Assembly (NCBI RefSeq): GCF_900230225.1
Contig: NZ_OCNH01000002.1
Coordinates: forward strand, 745,844 to 809,843
Length of the DNA stretch: 64,000 nucleotides
Direction: 5' to 3'
Source: Spirosoma fluviale
GTDB taxonomy: Bacteria; Bacteroidota; Bacteroidia; Cytophagales; Spirosomataceae
Shown here: positions 17,201 through 23,830 of the stretch, one piece after another
How the letters are laid out: each line of letters begins with the position of its first letter
How positions within the stretch are numbered: position 1 is the stretch's first letter
Translations under genes and position numbers: made by a program
The notes under the pieces: model-generated
What the model was told of the DNA's origin: nothing
What the model saw: only the letters and a program-made list of their open reading frames with translations
Database searches by the model: none

Positions 17201-17789
17201 GGTTACGGTAGCCCAGTCAACGACGTCGCTGGTGGGTTCCTATCAGGTTATCATTCGAGGCATTGGCAGTTTTAAAAGCAGTACGCAACCGTTATTTCTG
17301 ATGGATGGCATGCCCATTGATGATGCAGAAGGCACCGCTTTGCTCTCCTTCAATCCGGCCGATATCGAACGTATTGAAGTACTGAAAAATGGCGGCACGG
17401 CGGGTATTTATGGCGTTCGGGGCGGCAATGGGGTCATTGCTTTCTATTCTAAACGTTTCCGGCCGGGGCAGTCGGCCGCCGACGATGAAAAGGCAGGTAT
17501 GAAACCGCTACAGGTAATTGGCTTCCCGTCCGTTCAGCGGGAGTTTTATGTGCCCCGTTACGAAACGGTTACTACAGATCGACCCGGCGAAGGGCAACCG
17601 GAATCTGCGGAGCGTATCGACCGGCGAGATGTGTTGTACTGGAAGCCTATCATGCAAACAGACAGCCAGGGGCATAGTCAACTGGTGTTTCCGTTGTCGG
17701 ATGTAGTCCGAACACTGCGGGTGGTGGTGCAGGGTGTTACTGCCGATGGTCGGCCGGTAGTGGGTGTGCAGTTGATTCGCGTTCAGTGA
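14211..17789 (+). CDS. Large surface protein: carboxypeptidase-regulatory domain, MG2-like domain and TonB plug, no barrel
   Basis: 1192 residues. A signal peptide ends near TYAQ (25). A carboxypeptidase-regulatory-like domain follows (about 27-115: GYVTDATTGKPMPFANVYLN). The middle holds an alpha-2-macroglobulin MG2-like region beginning near 412 (FMHTDKPLYATGDRIWL, SGTYRLRAYTDE). A second regulatory-like fold follows near 825 (VMGRVLNAKNQPMPGAQVIL). A TonB plug domain (about 984-1082) has IRGIGSFKSSTQPLFLMDG, then IERIEVLKNGGTAGIYGVRG. Only about 110 residues follow, far too few for a 22-strand barrel. Plug-only proteins of this kind recur in Cytophagales and may dock to other outer-membrane complexes. 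It is intact, without obvious operon partners. Confidence 0.82.
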   Translation: MNRQLSIVWLTTCLLTWLATITYAQTTVLTGYVTDATTGKPMPFANVYLNGSTRGTTTNEQGYYSLTGVPLGTVEVVASFIGYQPSRRTFRLDNSPDNRVSFRLKPSDQTLATVTVRGNPKKWQQHLRQFKRQLLGEPFGGQCQILNVDALSFHEEDSHLKATASEPLVIENQALGYKIWYDLLHFDGTSKKVYYAGATRFEEIKPTDERQASRFRRNRMRAYLGSTRHLMASLIDSTYEKEGFLVYQEDLVVPIAKTSDNRTTLYGSLNGRLKPLRIKEIIQPGRLPTERRLVSAQPLVVFYTSSQSNYSPYFDARYAYTQITLPGGQLEMTVDGTVTLPFGVEIQGSLADDRISTMLPADWTPNRADAESVNTNTPVAIQGKLMPPDARMNRIATAFNERFQALAPVLFMHTDKPLYATGDRIWLSAYLLDAGTSRRPLGETAIHADLLTASGKLIQHQWLKVEDGRAVGNFRLSDTLASGTYRLRAYTDEDDGQHRPAFDRAIAVYNILQGTGVTRKSSAVDTSLKSIDVQLLPEGGRWLVGLPARLGIKIVQPNGHGLSLPGRIVNEEGTEIAQFTTNALGMGSVVITPQKGRKYYADVQQFGQQQLIPLPSAESEGFMLAADVVSDTTRLALTVIGTSRPAKDSVYVLIQQQGRLVEQRKILLENGVARVSLPSASMPSGLNQITLYDATARPQAERLVFLPERVPPIKVIMGTNKSRYQPREKVIMSVNLNDDGLPVVAGLSASITDIEQVPDDTAEATIRTHLLLTGELRGRVEQPNRYITDNSPATRRAVDDLLLTQGWRRVSGTPSTELLGGVSVMGRVLNAKNQPMPGAQVILASTAAGQSFVRSAGADERGRFRLAGFSIADTLKLMAQITDRQLKTIPGKEAHLVLEGPETGWLPDTARALPDWLSLRAQLDAARTRQEGDAELYRDKRVKLLKEVTVRGRRTDDRPEDIQRSSLHKEADAVLLFDDKSPRFFNLYEMIRGRVAGVTVAQSTTSLVGSYQVIIRGIGSFKSSTQPLFLMDGMPIDDAEGTALLSFNPADIERIEVLKNGGTAGIYGVRGGNGVIAFYSKRFRPGQSAADDEKAGMKPLQVIGFPSVQREFYVPRYETVTTDRPGEGQPESAERIDRRDVLYWKPIMQTDSQGHSQLVFPLSDVVRTLRVVVQGVTADGRPVVGVQLIRVQ

Positions 17790-17821
17790 TCGTAGGCTAA
17801 CTTTCAAGCTGGTGCGAGCTT

Positions 17822-19024
17822 TCAAACCTTCCGTTTCCACGCCAGCCACGCCACTACGGACAGACAGACGCCGAACCAGGCGAAGGGTAATCGTAGATCA
17901 ATTAACGATAGAATCCCAAATACTACTGTGGTCACAAAACTGGCTACACCCTGCAAGGCCTGGTTGATGCCGAAGATTTCACCCCGGTCTTCGTCCGACG
18001 TTAGTTGGGCCATCAAGCCTTCAATCAACCCCTGAATAAGTGAAAACGTAAGACAGTCGATCGTGACGAGGATGTACAGCCATAGGACTGACGTGCCCAC
18101 CAGGCCATAACCGCCAAGTATGGGTGCACCCAAAAGGGCGAGCCAGAAAATGCCCCGTCGCTGGTTAATCCGGTCGGCGATGTAGCCGTAAAAGACGTAG
18201 CTGATCACGACGCTTAGCCCACCGAAATACATGAAGAAATACGAAATGGCTTTGGCATCCATTTGCAACGCCCCAAAACTGGCGAAGGTGACGAAGTAAA
18301 AATAGTAGCCCGTGCTGAACGTTAGTGCCAGTTGCATCAACACCAATATCTTCAGGCCTTTATAGTGCCGGTCTTTGGCTAACAGCCTGGTCCATAGAGT
18401 GTGTACGTCGAGTGAGTTGGCTAGTTCCGTTTTTAGGGCAGCCGTTGTTATACCCGGCGGATTTGGGTGGGTTTCGCGCAGTGTCCAGCTCAGAATCATG
18501 TTTACGCTCGACAGCGTGACCGCCATAATAGCCACCACCCGCGCCTGATCGCCCTGAACAACGTCGAAGGTTGTTAGTAGCAAACCCGATACGGCCGGAC
18601 CAATGACAAAGCCAAGGGATATGATGGCCCCTTCGATGCCAAGGTTTTTAAACAGACTCTCTTTGGGTGAGATATCCGTAATCGCCGAGCGGACGGTGGC
18701 GTACATGCCGTTTGTCGTGCCATCACTGACCCGATTGGCAAAATAATAACCAACCCGAACGGGTAGCAGCAGGCAGTCGGCCAGGAACGTGCCAATGGCT
18801 GAGATGATGAAAATGGGGCGACGGCCGTAGCCGTCGGAGAGCTTTCCTAACAGCGGTGCCGAAAACAACTGCATGCCCAGAAACAGGGCTGTGCCCACGG
18901 CAAGCCACAGTTGGGGGCGTTCCAGCCCTTTGACAAACTCCGGCAGAATAGGTCCAACCGCCGAGCCGACGATGACATCAATGAAAATGATGGCGTAAAT
19001 ATGAAGCAGTTGACGGTTGGCCAC
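17822..19024 (-). CDS. MFS transporter, TCR/Tet-like
   Basis: 400 residues, hydrophobic throughout, with about 12 predicted membrane segments. The MFS motif A is GKLSDGYGRRP near residues 60-70, and the second-half equivalent is GYIADRINQRRG. The N-terminus (IYAIIFIDVIVGSAVGPILP) matches TetA-type drug/H+ antiporters. Translation seems to start at a GTG (19022-19024). An exact Bacteroidota -7 element (TAACTTTG on the minus strand) lies at 19047-19054, giving a leader of roughly 15-20 nt. Substrate unknown; drug export is a family-based guess. The gene converges on the plug-domain protein. Confidence 0.9.
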   Translation of the reverse strand: MANRQLLHIYAIIFIDVIVGSAVGPILPEFVKGLERPQLWLAVGTALFLGMQLFSAPLLGKLSDGYGRRPIFIISAIGTFLADCLLLPVRVGYYFANRVSDGTTNGMYATVRSAITDISPKESLFKNLGIEGAIISLGFVIGPAVSGLLLTTFDVVQGDQARVVAIMAVTLSSVNMILSWTLRETHPNPPGITTAALKTELANSLDVHTLWTRLLAKDRHYKGLKILVLMQLALTFSTGYYFYFVTFASFGALQMDAKAISYFFMYFGGLSVVISYVFYGYIADRINQRRGIFWLALLGAPILGGYGLVGTSVLWLYILVTIDCLTFSLIQGLIEGLMAQLTSDEDRGEIFGINQALQGVASFVTTVVFGILSLIDLRLPFAWFGVCLSVVAWLAWKRKV

Positions 19025-19046
19025 AGGATGTGTTTTCGGTAGACTG

Positions 19047-19054
19047 CAAAGTTA
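19047..19054 (-). promoter_or_regulatory. Putative Bacteroidota -7 element for the MFS gene
   Basis: The minus strand reads TAACTTTG, an exact match to TAnnTTTG, ending 23 nt before the GTG start of the transporter gene. No well-spaced -33 TTTG is present (the nearest is about 26 nt upstream), so the call is tentative. Confidence 0.4.
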
Positions 19055-19095
19055 CCCTACCATGCGTTCATAGTTGCTGACAAATTACCATCCCA

Positions 19096-19120
19096 TACGG
19101 TCAATATGTGCGCCAGCGTC
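19096..19120. repeat. Degenerate half copy of the 7.7-kb inverted repeat
   Basis: This 25-nt stretch matches 7826-7850 at about 20 positions (shared cores CGGTCAATA and GCGCCAGC). As in the complete copy, it sits at the stop codon of a minus-strand gene (here the acetyltransferase). It supports a dispersed intergenic repeat family. Confidence 0.55.
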
Positions 19121-19629
19121 TAAAACGTCATGACGTAAAACTGACTGGTAAATGACTGTCCAAATTCGTGCATCTCGCGCCGGTACGTGGGTTGAAAACC
19201 ATATCGTTCGTAAAACTGCATCAGTTTGGGGCGGGAAGCGTCGGTTTCGAGTTGCAGGGTTTTAATGCCACGTTTCAGGCACTCTTCCCGGCTGAAGTCG
19301 ATGATAGCGGCAAATAAATTCTGCCCGTTAAATGGTCGACGGATGGCCAGTTTGTGGATAAAGCCCGAGGTGTTGGGCGGCACATCCGGCCAGTAGAGCG
19401 GGTCGACCCATTGCAGGATAAAGACTGCAGCCGGTTCGGGGCCAGCCCCTTCCTGACGGTCGGCGTAGAGCACAAAGAGGTTGCCGGTGGTGTGTTCATC
19501 CAGCAGATTTTCGGCGGTGAGCGTATCGACTTTCCAGAGTTCGCGGTCGTTATCGGCGAGCCATTGGCCTACTTCGCACAGGATGGTCAGAGCCAGATCG
19601 GGCTGGTCGTTTCGGAAGGTAAAGGTCAT
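19120..19629 (-). CDS. GNAT-family N-acetyltransferase
   Basis: 169 residues from the ATG at 19629 (MTFTFRNDQPD). An upstream in-frame ATG at 19674 would add a low-quality leader that runs into a tandem repeat, so I reject it. The acetyl-CoA-binding region is LAIRRPFNGQNLFAAIIDFS, followed by the beta5/alpha4 signature LQLETDASRPKLMQFYERYGF, which is typical of GNAT enzymes. The acceptor is unknown. It stands alone next to the transposase/REP locus; a degenerate repeat covers its stop codon. Confidence 0.88.
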   Translation of the reverse strand: MTFTFRNDQPDLALTILCEVGQWLADNDRELWKVDTLTAENLLDEHTTGNLFVLYADRQEGAGPEPAAVFILQWVDPLYWPDVPPNTSGFIHKLAIRRPFNGQNLFAAIIDFSREECLKRGIKTLQLETDASRPKLMQFYERYGFQPTYRREMHEFGQSFTSQFYVMTF

Positions 19630-19656
19630 AGTGAGGTTGTATGGGTGAGCTGTGTG

Positions 19657-19704
19657 TCTGTGTCGGCTGGGCATCTGTGTCGGCTGGGCATCTCTGTCGG
19701 CTGC
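19657..19704. repeat. 17-bp tandem repeat, 2.8 copies
   Basis: Units TCTGTGTCGGCTGGGCA at 19657-19673 and 19674-19690 are identical, and a third, partial unit starts at 19691. It runs into the left inverted repeat of the transposase locus and ends the spacer between the acetyltransferase and transposase genes. Confidence 0.85.
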
Positions 19705-19756
19705 GTCAGCCCCGCACTACGTACGGGGTTATCCAGAGTCAACACCTTCGGCGTTG
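19701..19756. repeat. Left 56-bp inverted repeat of the RAYT-like locus (contains REP)
   Basis: It matches the reverse complement of 20372-20427 at 55 of 56 positions. Its inner end holds the REP hairpin CAACACC-TTC-GGCGTTG (19740-19756), which on the other strand has a G-U pair and a GAA loop. It directly abuts the stop codon of the transposase gene (19757-19759). Confidence 0.9.
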
Positions 19757-20203
19757 TTAGTTTAGTAAGTGCTTTTCGTCGTAATTAACGCCGTGTTCGT
19801 CTAGCAGGGCTTTGTATTCATCACTGAACGTTACTTTTTTGTGGTGTTCTTTCTGTCTCTTGATGTAATTGATGACCCGGTCGCGCTCTTTGATCGAATA
19901 AGTAAAGGCACCGTACCCTTCAGCCCAACCTTCGAAATCAGGGAACAGGCCGCTCGCCTTCATCCAGAGCGAGCTGGCTACTTTGATGTCTTTCACGAAA
20001 TCGGCCAGGGCTATGGAAGGATGCAGATCACTGAGAATATGGATGTGGTCTTCCACGCCGTTTAGTCTGAATAGAGTCCCTTTCTTGTTTTTTATGACGC
20101 CCCAAATGTATCTATACAGCTCTTCGCAATGTGCATCTGTGATGGTTGGGTTTCTGTACTTTGTGCCAAAGACAATGTGGTACAGGATCTGGCGGTAGCT
20201 CAT
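19757..20203 (-). CDS. Y1 transposase, IS200/IS605 or REP-associated (RAYT-like)
   Basis: 148 residues from MSYRQILYHIVF at 20203; an in-frame ATG at 20221 adds 6 residues. It is a single Y1_Tnp domain: an opening beta-strand (YHIVFGTKYRNP), the HUH metal motif in VEDHIHILSDL, and the C-terminal helix with the presumed catalytic Tyr in NYIKRQKEHH. Length is normal for TnpA of IS200/IS605 and for RAYTs, and the gene looks intact. No TnpB accompanies it. It is bracketed by 56-bp inverted repeats that carry small palindromes. Classical Y1 elements lack terminal inverted repeats, whereas RAYT genes are typically flanked by inverted REPs, so I favour a RAYT-like domesticated transposase. Confidence 0.88.
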   Translation of the reverse strand: MSYRQILYHIVFGTKYRNPTITDAHCEELYRYIWGVIKNKKGTLFRLNGVEDHIHILSDLHPSIALADFVKDIKVASSLWMKASGLFPDFEGWAEGYGAFTYSIKERDRVINYIKRQKEHHKKVTFSDEYKALLDEHGVNYDEKHLLN

Positions 20204-20234
20204 AGGCTGTAAGTTAGGCACAGATCAAGTACTA

Positions 20235-20256
20235 GTCAACACCTTTGGCTTTGTTG
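20235..20256. repeat. Degenerate REP copy
   Basis: GTCAACACCTTTGGCTTTGT plus TG resembles the REP core GTCAACACCTTCGGCGTTG with two changes and an offset. It lies just upstream of the transposase start. Confidence 0.5.
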
Positions 20257-20324
20257 TATACAGGTTGCCTGGGTGTCGTATGCCAGGCATGCCATACGCT
20301 ACGCGTGCCGTACGCTACGCATAC

Positions 20325-20401
20325 GGTTATCCAAAGTCAACACCTTCGGCGTTGAGAGAGTCAGCTGTCCACAACGCCGAAGGTGTTGACTTTGGATAAC
20401 C
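20325..20401. repeat. REP pair: perfect 30-bp inverted repeat
   Basis: The arms 20325-20354 and 20372-20401 are exact reverse complements with a 17-nt spacer. Each arm ends in the same REP hairpin (CAACACC-TTC-GGCGTTG) as the left flank of the transposase. The right arm is also the inner part of the 56-bp right repeat, so this locus contains three good REP copies and one worn copy. Confidence 0.9.
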
Positions 20402-20427
20402 CCGTACGTAGTGCGGGGCTGACGCAG
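20372..20427. repeat. Right 56-bp inverted repeat of the RAYT-like locus
   Basis: Reverse complement of 19701-19756 with one mismatch. The outer end runs into the first unit of the 25-bp tandem array, so the array unit is itself part of the repeat. Confidence 0.9.
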
Positions 20428-20543
20428 TGCGGGCAGTGCATGACTGACGTAGTGCGGGGCTGATGCAGTGTGGGCAGTGCGGGGCTGATGCAGTGCGGGC
20501 AGTGCGGGGCTGACGCAGTGCGGGTAGTGCAGATAGTGCAGGT
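20411..20543. repeat. 25-bp tandem array (four full units) beside the RAYT-like gene
   Basis: Full units start at 20411, 20452, 20477 and 20502 (consensus GTGCGGGGCTGAYGCAGTGY plus GGGYA), with a 16-nt partial unit at 20436-20451 and fading copies to about 20543. The part of the 20204-20589 gap beyond this array and the REPs shows no gene. Confidence 0.88.
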
Positions 20544-20589
20544 ATGCGAGCAGGGCGAGGCTGACGTGGTCCAGGGTCCCGGCTACGAT

Positions 20590-22440
20590 CTACAGCCCTG
20601 ATCCGTCACTGACCACCTTGCTTAATACCGACACGCCGTTTTCGTCAAACGCTTCGATGGCGAAGTAATAGGGAACGCCAACGTTTAAAGCCCGCAACTC
20701 GAAGGTATTGGGTCCGTCATTCCAGAACTGGTAATTCTGATACAGCTTGTCGGGTGCAATGCCCCAGCGGATGTTGTACCCCACGGCCCCCGGAACTTTG
20801 CTCCACGAGAGGTCGGCATTGCGCTGGTCTTTTTGTCGTTTAGCCGTGAGAGTAGCCGGAGTGACGGGCGCTTTTCCGAGGCCGTTACCAAATACCCGGA
20901 AGGCGTTAATGGCCAGATGCGAACCGGCAACATACACATGCTCATACCGAACATAGCGTGCGCGGGCGGGCTTGTCGAGCGGCACATACGCACAGGCGCG
21001 GTCGCGTTTGGGTTCTTTCGTCAAATCGGCTACGACAGTCCATTTCTTGTTATCCATTGATGTCAGGATTTTGAACTGCGTGTAGACTGTAGAATCGGAA
21101 TCGTAAATAGTTTGCTTGTAGTCGATATAATCCACTTGCACCGCTCGTATATCGCGTTCTGCACCTAAGTCGAGGGTGAGTGTTTCGCCGGGTTTGTTCT
21201 GGCCCGCTACCCAGAACGTGCGCGGATTTTCATCGGTCGTTCTGTCCGCCGACAGGGTATCCGTTGGTGCCGCTCTTAACGTCGATGAAGCCACGGCGGG
21301 TTTGCGGTAGGAGAGGAGCATCCAGCCCGTAAACAGTTCATCGGCATTCATCCCGTTCTGGCTCGGAACGGCTTTGTCGGGCAGGTAATGCGGGAAATCG
21401 CCGAAACGAGTGTTGGCAAACATCTGGTCGTCTTTATCGAAACCCGCCGGGTTCATCACAATCCGACGTTCCATGCCCCAGTTGTAGCCAATCCAGGTGG
21501 TGCCGGTATTCCAGTAATTGCCAAAATTATCCTGAAAGGTGTTGCCGTGGCCGCAGCCCGTAGCAAATCCTCCCGGCTTGTACGCAACGGGGTTGTAAGG
21601 CGCGTACTCAAACGGACCAAGCGGATCTTTACCAACGTAGGTGCCATTGCCGTACACATTGTATTCGGTGCCGGGTGCGCCGTATTGCAGGTAATATTTG
21701 CCGTTATGTTTAGTCATCCAGGCTCCTTCCGTAAACGGCTTAAAGGGGTCGGAGTGGTTCGGGCCGAAGCGCTCCCAGCCGTGTTTATACGGGTCGAGCC
21801 AGAACATGGCTTTGTAAGAGGCCGATGGATTCGTACCCGCATAGGTTAGATTGCGGCTCTTGTCTAGCTCGGCACCAAAGAGAGGGTACACGTTCGAAGA
21901 ACCCCAGTACATATACCACTTATCGGTATCATCGTCGTGAAACAGCGCCGGGTCCCAGGGGCCAATATCTTTCGGTAAACGGGGTAGCCATCGGTTGAAA
22001 AATTTCAGTTTTCCTTTCTCAGGTTCGGTCGAGTAAAAAATAGGGCGCTGCTCAAACGTCGACTGAAAGAGGTACAGCGTGTCGCGAACCGACAATGCTG
22101 CCGGAGCGCACATATCTTCCATCGGCCACTTATCGGGCACAACATATTTCCAGTTAACCATGTCTTTAGAATGCCACCAGCCCCCCTGAATCGTGACGAA
22201 CAGGTAATACTCTTTCTTGTGGTTGATGATAACCGGGTCGGCACCGGACCGGTATGAGATCTTTTCGTTTAACTGCTCGAAGTTATACCGATAGCTGATG
22301 TCCATCGGATTGCAGTACGTTAGCTTCGGCTTTTGCTGGGCTATAGCTGGCGTATAACCGCCAAGTAACGAGCCGGTTATAAGTAGAAATAAGGTCAGGA
22401 GACGCACGACGTTGTCAGGTTTGATACCAGTATTTAACAT
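20590..22440 (-). CDS. Secreted GH43-type glycoside hydrolase with discoidin and FN3-like domains
   Basis: 616 residues with a signal peptide ending near AIAQ (35). The five-bladed propeller (about 40-360) carries the GH43 triad: a likely base Asp in SGADPVI, the pKa-modulating Asp in GPWDPALF, and a likely acid Glu in EGAWMTKHNG. About 380-515 is an F5/8 type C (discoidin-like) module (DENPRTFWVAGQNKPGETLT, LAINAFRVFG), and 525-612 is fibronectin type III-like (SWSKVPGAVGYNIRWG). The carbohydrate target could be arabinan, xylan or galactan; this cannot be decided here. No SusCD pair is adjacent. It is divergent from the next gene. Confidence 0.85.
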   Translation of the reverse strand: MLNTGIKPDNVVRLLTLFLLITGSLLGGYTPAIAQQKPKLTYCNPMDISYRYNFEQLNEKISYRSGADPVIINHKKEYYLFVTIQGGWWHSKDMVNWKYVVPDKWPMEDMCAPAALSVRDTLYLFQSTFEQRPIFYSTEPEKGKLKFFNRWLPRLPKDIGPWDPALFHDDDTDKWYMYWGSSNVYPLFGAELDKSRNLTYAGTNPSASYKAMFWLDPYKHGWERFGPNHSDPFKPFTEGAWMTKHNGKYYLQYGAPGTEYNVYGNGTYVGKDPLGPFEYAPYNPVAYKPGGFATGCGHGNTFQDNFGNYWNTGTTWIGYNWGMERRIVMNPAGFDKDDQMFANTRFGDFPHYLPDKAVPSQNGMNADELFTGWMLLSYRKPAVASSTLRAAPTDTLSADRTTDENPRTFWVAGQNKPGETLTLDLGAERDIRAVQVDYIDYKQTIYDSDSTVYTQFKILTSMDNKKWTVVADLTKEPKRDRACAYVPLDKPARARYVRYEHVYVAGSHLAINAFRVFGNGLGKAPVTPATLTAKRQKDQRNADLSWSKVPGAVGYNIRWGIAPDKLYQNYQFWNDGPNTFELRALNVGVPYYFAIEAFDENGVSVLSKVVSDGSGL

Positions 22441-22467
22441 TTAGATAGGCTCACAAGTTAAGCACCT

Positions 22468-22923
22468 ATGACTGATATAAACAAGACTCTCCTGCAATCG
22501 CTGGGCAGCGGCCTGGCGGGTGCCTGTGCCCTGACAGCCCTCCACGAAACGGCCCGCCGGTTCATCCCCGACGCCCCCCGCGCCGATATTCTGGGTATGC
22601 GGGCCATTAAGAAAGTAATGAAAAGCGTTGATGAAGAGCCACCCGCCGACGACGAACTTCACGACTGGGCACTAGGTGGTGATATTGTTTCCAACGCCAT
22701 ATACTATAGTCTAATCGGGCTGGCCAAGCCAAAGAATGCCCTGCTTACTGGAGCGGCTTTGGGGGTAGCTGCGGGCGTTGGTGCGGTAGCTCTCCCCGGT
22801 CCTATGGGGTTAGGAACCGCGCCCAGCAGCCGTACCACCGCAACTGCCGCCATGACTGTGGGCTGGTATCTGGTGGGAGGGCTGGTCACGGCGGGGGCTT
22901 TTGCATTGCTGAAGCGTCGGTAA
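22468..22923 (+). CDS. Small hypothetical membrane protein
   Basis: 151 residues that I do not recognise. The N-terminus has a short hydrophobic helix (LGSGLAGACALTALHETARR), and the C-terminal half is Ala/Gly-rich and hydrophobic (LLTGAALGVAAGVGAVALPG, WYLVGGLVTAGAFALL), suggesting two or three membrane segments and a basic tail KRR. The middle (MRAIKKVMKSVDEEPPADDE) is polar. It lies divergent from the GH43 gene and ends before a strong bidirectional terminator. Composition and codon use look like a real gene. Confidence 0.72.
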   Translation: MTDINKTLLQSLGSGLAGACALTALHETARRFIPDAPRADILGMRAIKKVMKSVDEEPPADDELHDWALGGDIVSNAIYYSLIGLAKPKNALLTGAALGVAAGVGAVALPGPMGLGTAPSSRTTATAAMTVGWYLVGGLVTAGAFALLKRR

Positions 22924-22951
22924 AAATCATCCGGTATTTGAAAAGTGATTA

Positions 22952-23004
22952 TGCGCTCAATAGGAGAAAAGCATGGATTCCGTGCTTTTCTCCTATTGAG
23001 CGCA
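22952..23004. terminator. Bidirectional terminator-like hairpin, 22-bp perfect arms
   Basis: The arms 22952-22973 and 22983-23004 are exact reverse complements with a 9-nt loop. It lies between two convergent genes (stops at 22923 and 23017). There is no long U tract, so termination strength is uncertain. Confidence 0.8.
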
Positions 23005-23016
23005 GAGTGTCGCTAG

Positions 23017-23694
23017 TTACCAGTGCAACCCCCAGCGGATAGCTTCGTTGCGAAGCGTTCTGGCGGCTTTGTAGTTCTTTTTGAGAAGAAGTTCGGTTTC
23101 GCGTTGATCGGCCATTTCCAGATCACGCTGGTATTGACCGATGAACGGCATCTCCCAGAAACCGTCTGGCCAGGCTTTGATGGGGTTGTCGCGTACGTTT
23201 AGACAGACCAGCGATTTAAGCCGACTGAACGTGGCAGGCAGCGTTGTTAATTTGTTGTTATGTACGTAAAGTCGTTTCAGATTTGGCAGTTCGCAAAGTG
23301 ACTCCGGAAGTTCGGTTAGTTGCTGCCCCACAAGGTACAGCTCTTCCAGATTAGTTAACTCGCTGATGCGGTCGGGCAGATAACCGATGGTTTTTGCCGG
23401 GGTCATACAGCGACGGATTTCGGCGATTTCTTCCAGATAGGCAAATGAATCATTCGTTTCCTTTGCCCTTTTTCGGACGATGTTGATCAGGGAATTACCC
23501 GATTCCTGTGATAATGGGGCAAGGGTGCCCATGTAGAGGTGAGTAACCTGTGGATAGTTGAAAATCTCCTCCGGAAAGCCATCCAGATCAAGCTTGTTCA
23601 GGTTTATTTTCGTGGATAAACACGACCGAATATGGAATAAACGCTCTTCAACGGTCTCGGGTTGTTCGTTATCTTCGTCTTGAAAGAAGTACAT
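23017..23694 (-). CDS. Leucine-rich repeat protein
   Basis: 225 residues, no signal peptide. LRRs cover about 105-190: LPDRISELTNLEELYLVGQ, LPESLCELPNLKRLYVHNN, LPATFSRLKSLVCLNVRDN. The register is that of bacterial plant-type/ROCO-like LRRs of 23 residues. The N-terminal 100 residues (ERLFHIRSCLSTKINLNKLD) hold one weak LRR-like strand. The C-terminus is helical and charged (LLLKKNYKAARTLRNEAIRW). Probably a cytosolic protein-binding scaffold. No enzymatic domain and no operon partner are seen. Confidence 0.85.
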   Translation of the reverse strand: MYFFQDEDNEQPETVEERLFHIRSCLSTKINLNKLDLDGFPEEIFNYPQVTHLYMGTLAPLSQESGNSLINIVRKRAKETNDSFAYLEEIAEIRRCMTPAKTIGYLPDRISELTNLEELYLVGQQLTELPESLCELPNLKRLYVHNNKLTTLPATFSRLKSLVCLNVRDNPIKAWPDGFWEMPFIGQYQRDLEMADQRETELLLKKNYKAARTLRNEAIRWGLHW

Positions 23695-23830
23695 GTTGCT
23701 GGCTGTTGTTTTTCTTCAAGATACGAAGAAAATAGCTTGAATGCCAGTTGAATAGCCTGAATAGTATCGTTCTGATACACGTCTGAGAAATCGGTTTCAC
23801 ACAAGCTTTTCTGACGTTATTGCCCCTTTT

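Noticed and set aside
17806..17821. Terminator between the plug-domain protein and the MFS gene
   Set aside because: Only a 5-bp stem (AAGCT/AGCTT) with no T tract; too weak to call.
20411..20543. CRISPR array
   Set aside because: The 25-bp units are directly adjacent with no unique spacers, and no cas gene is present.
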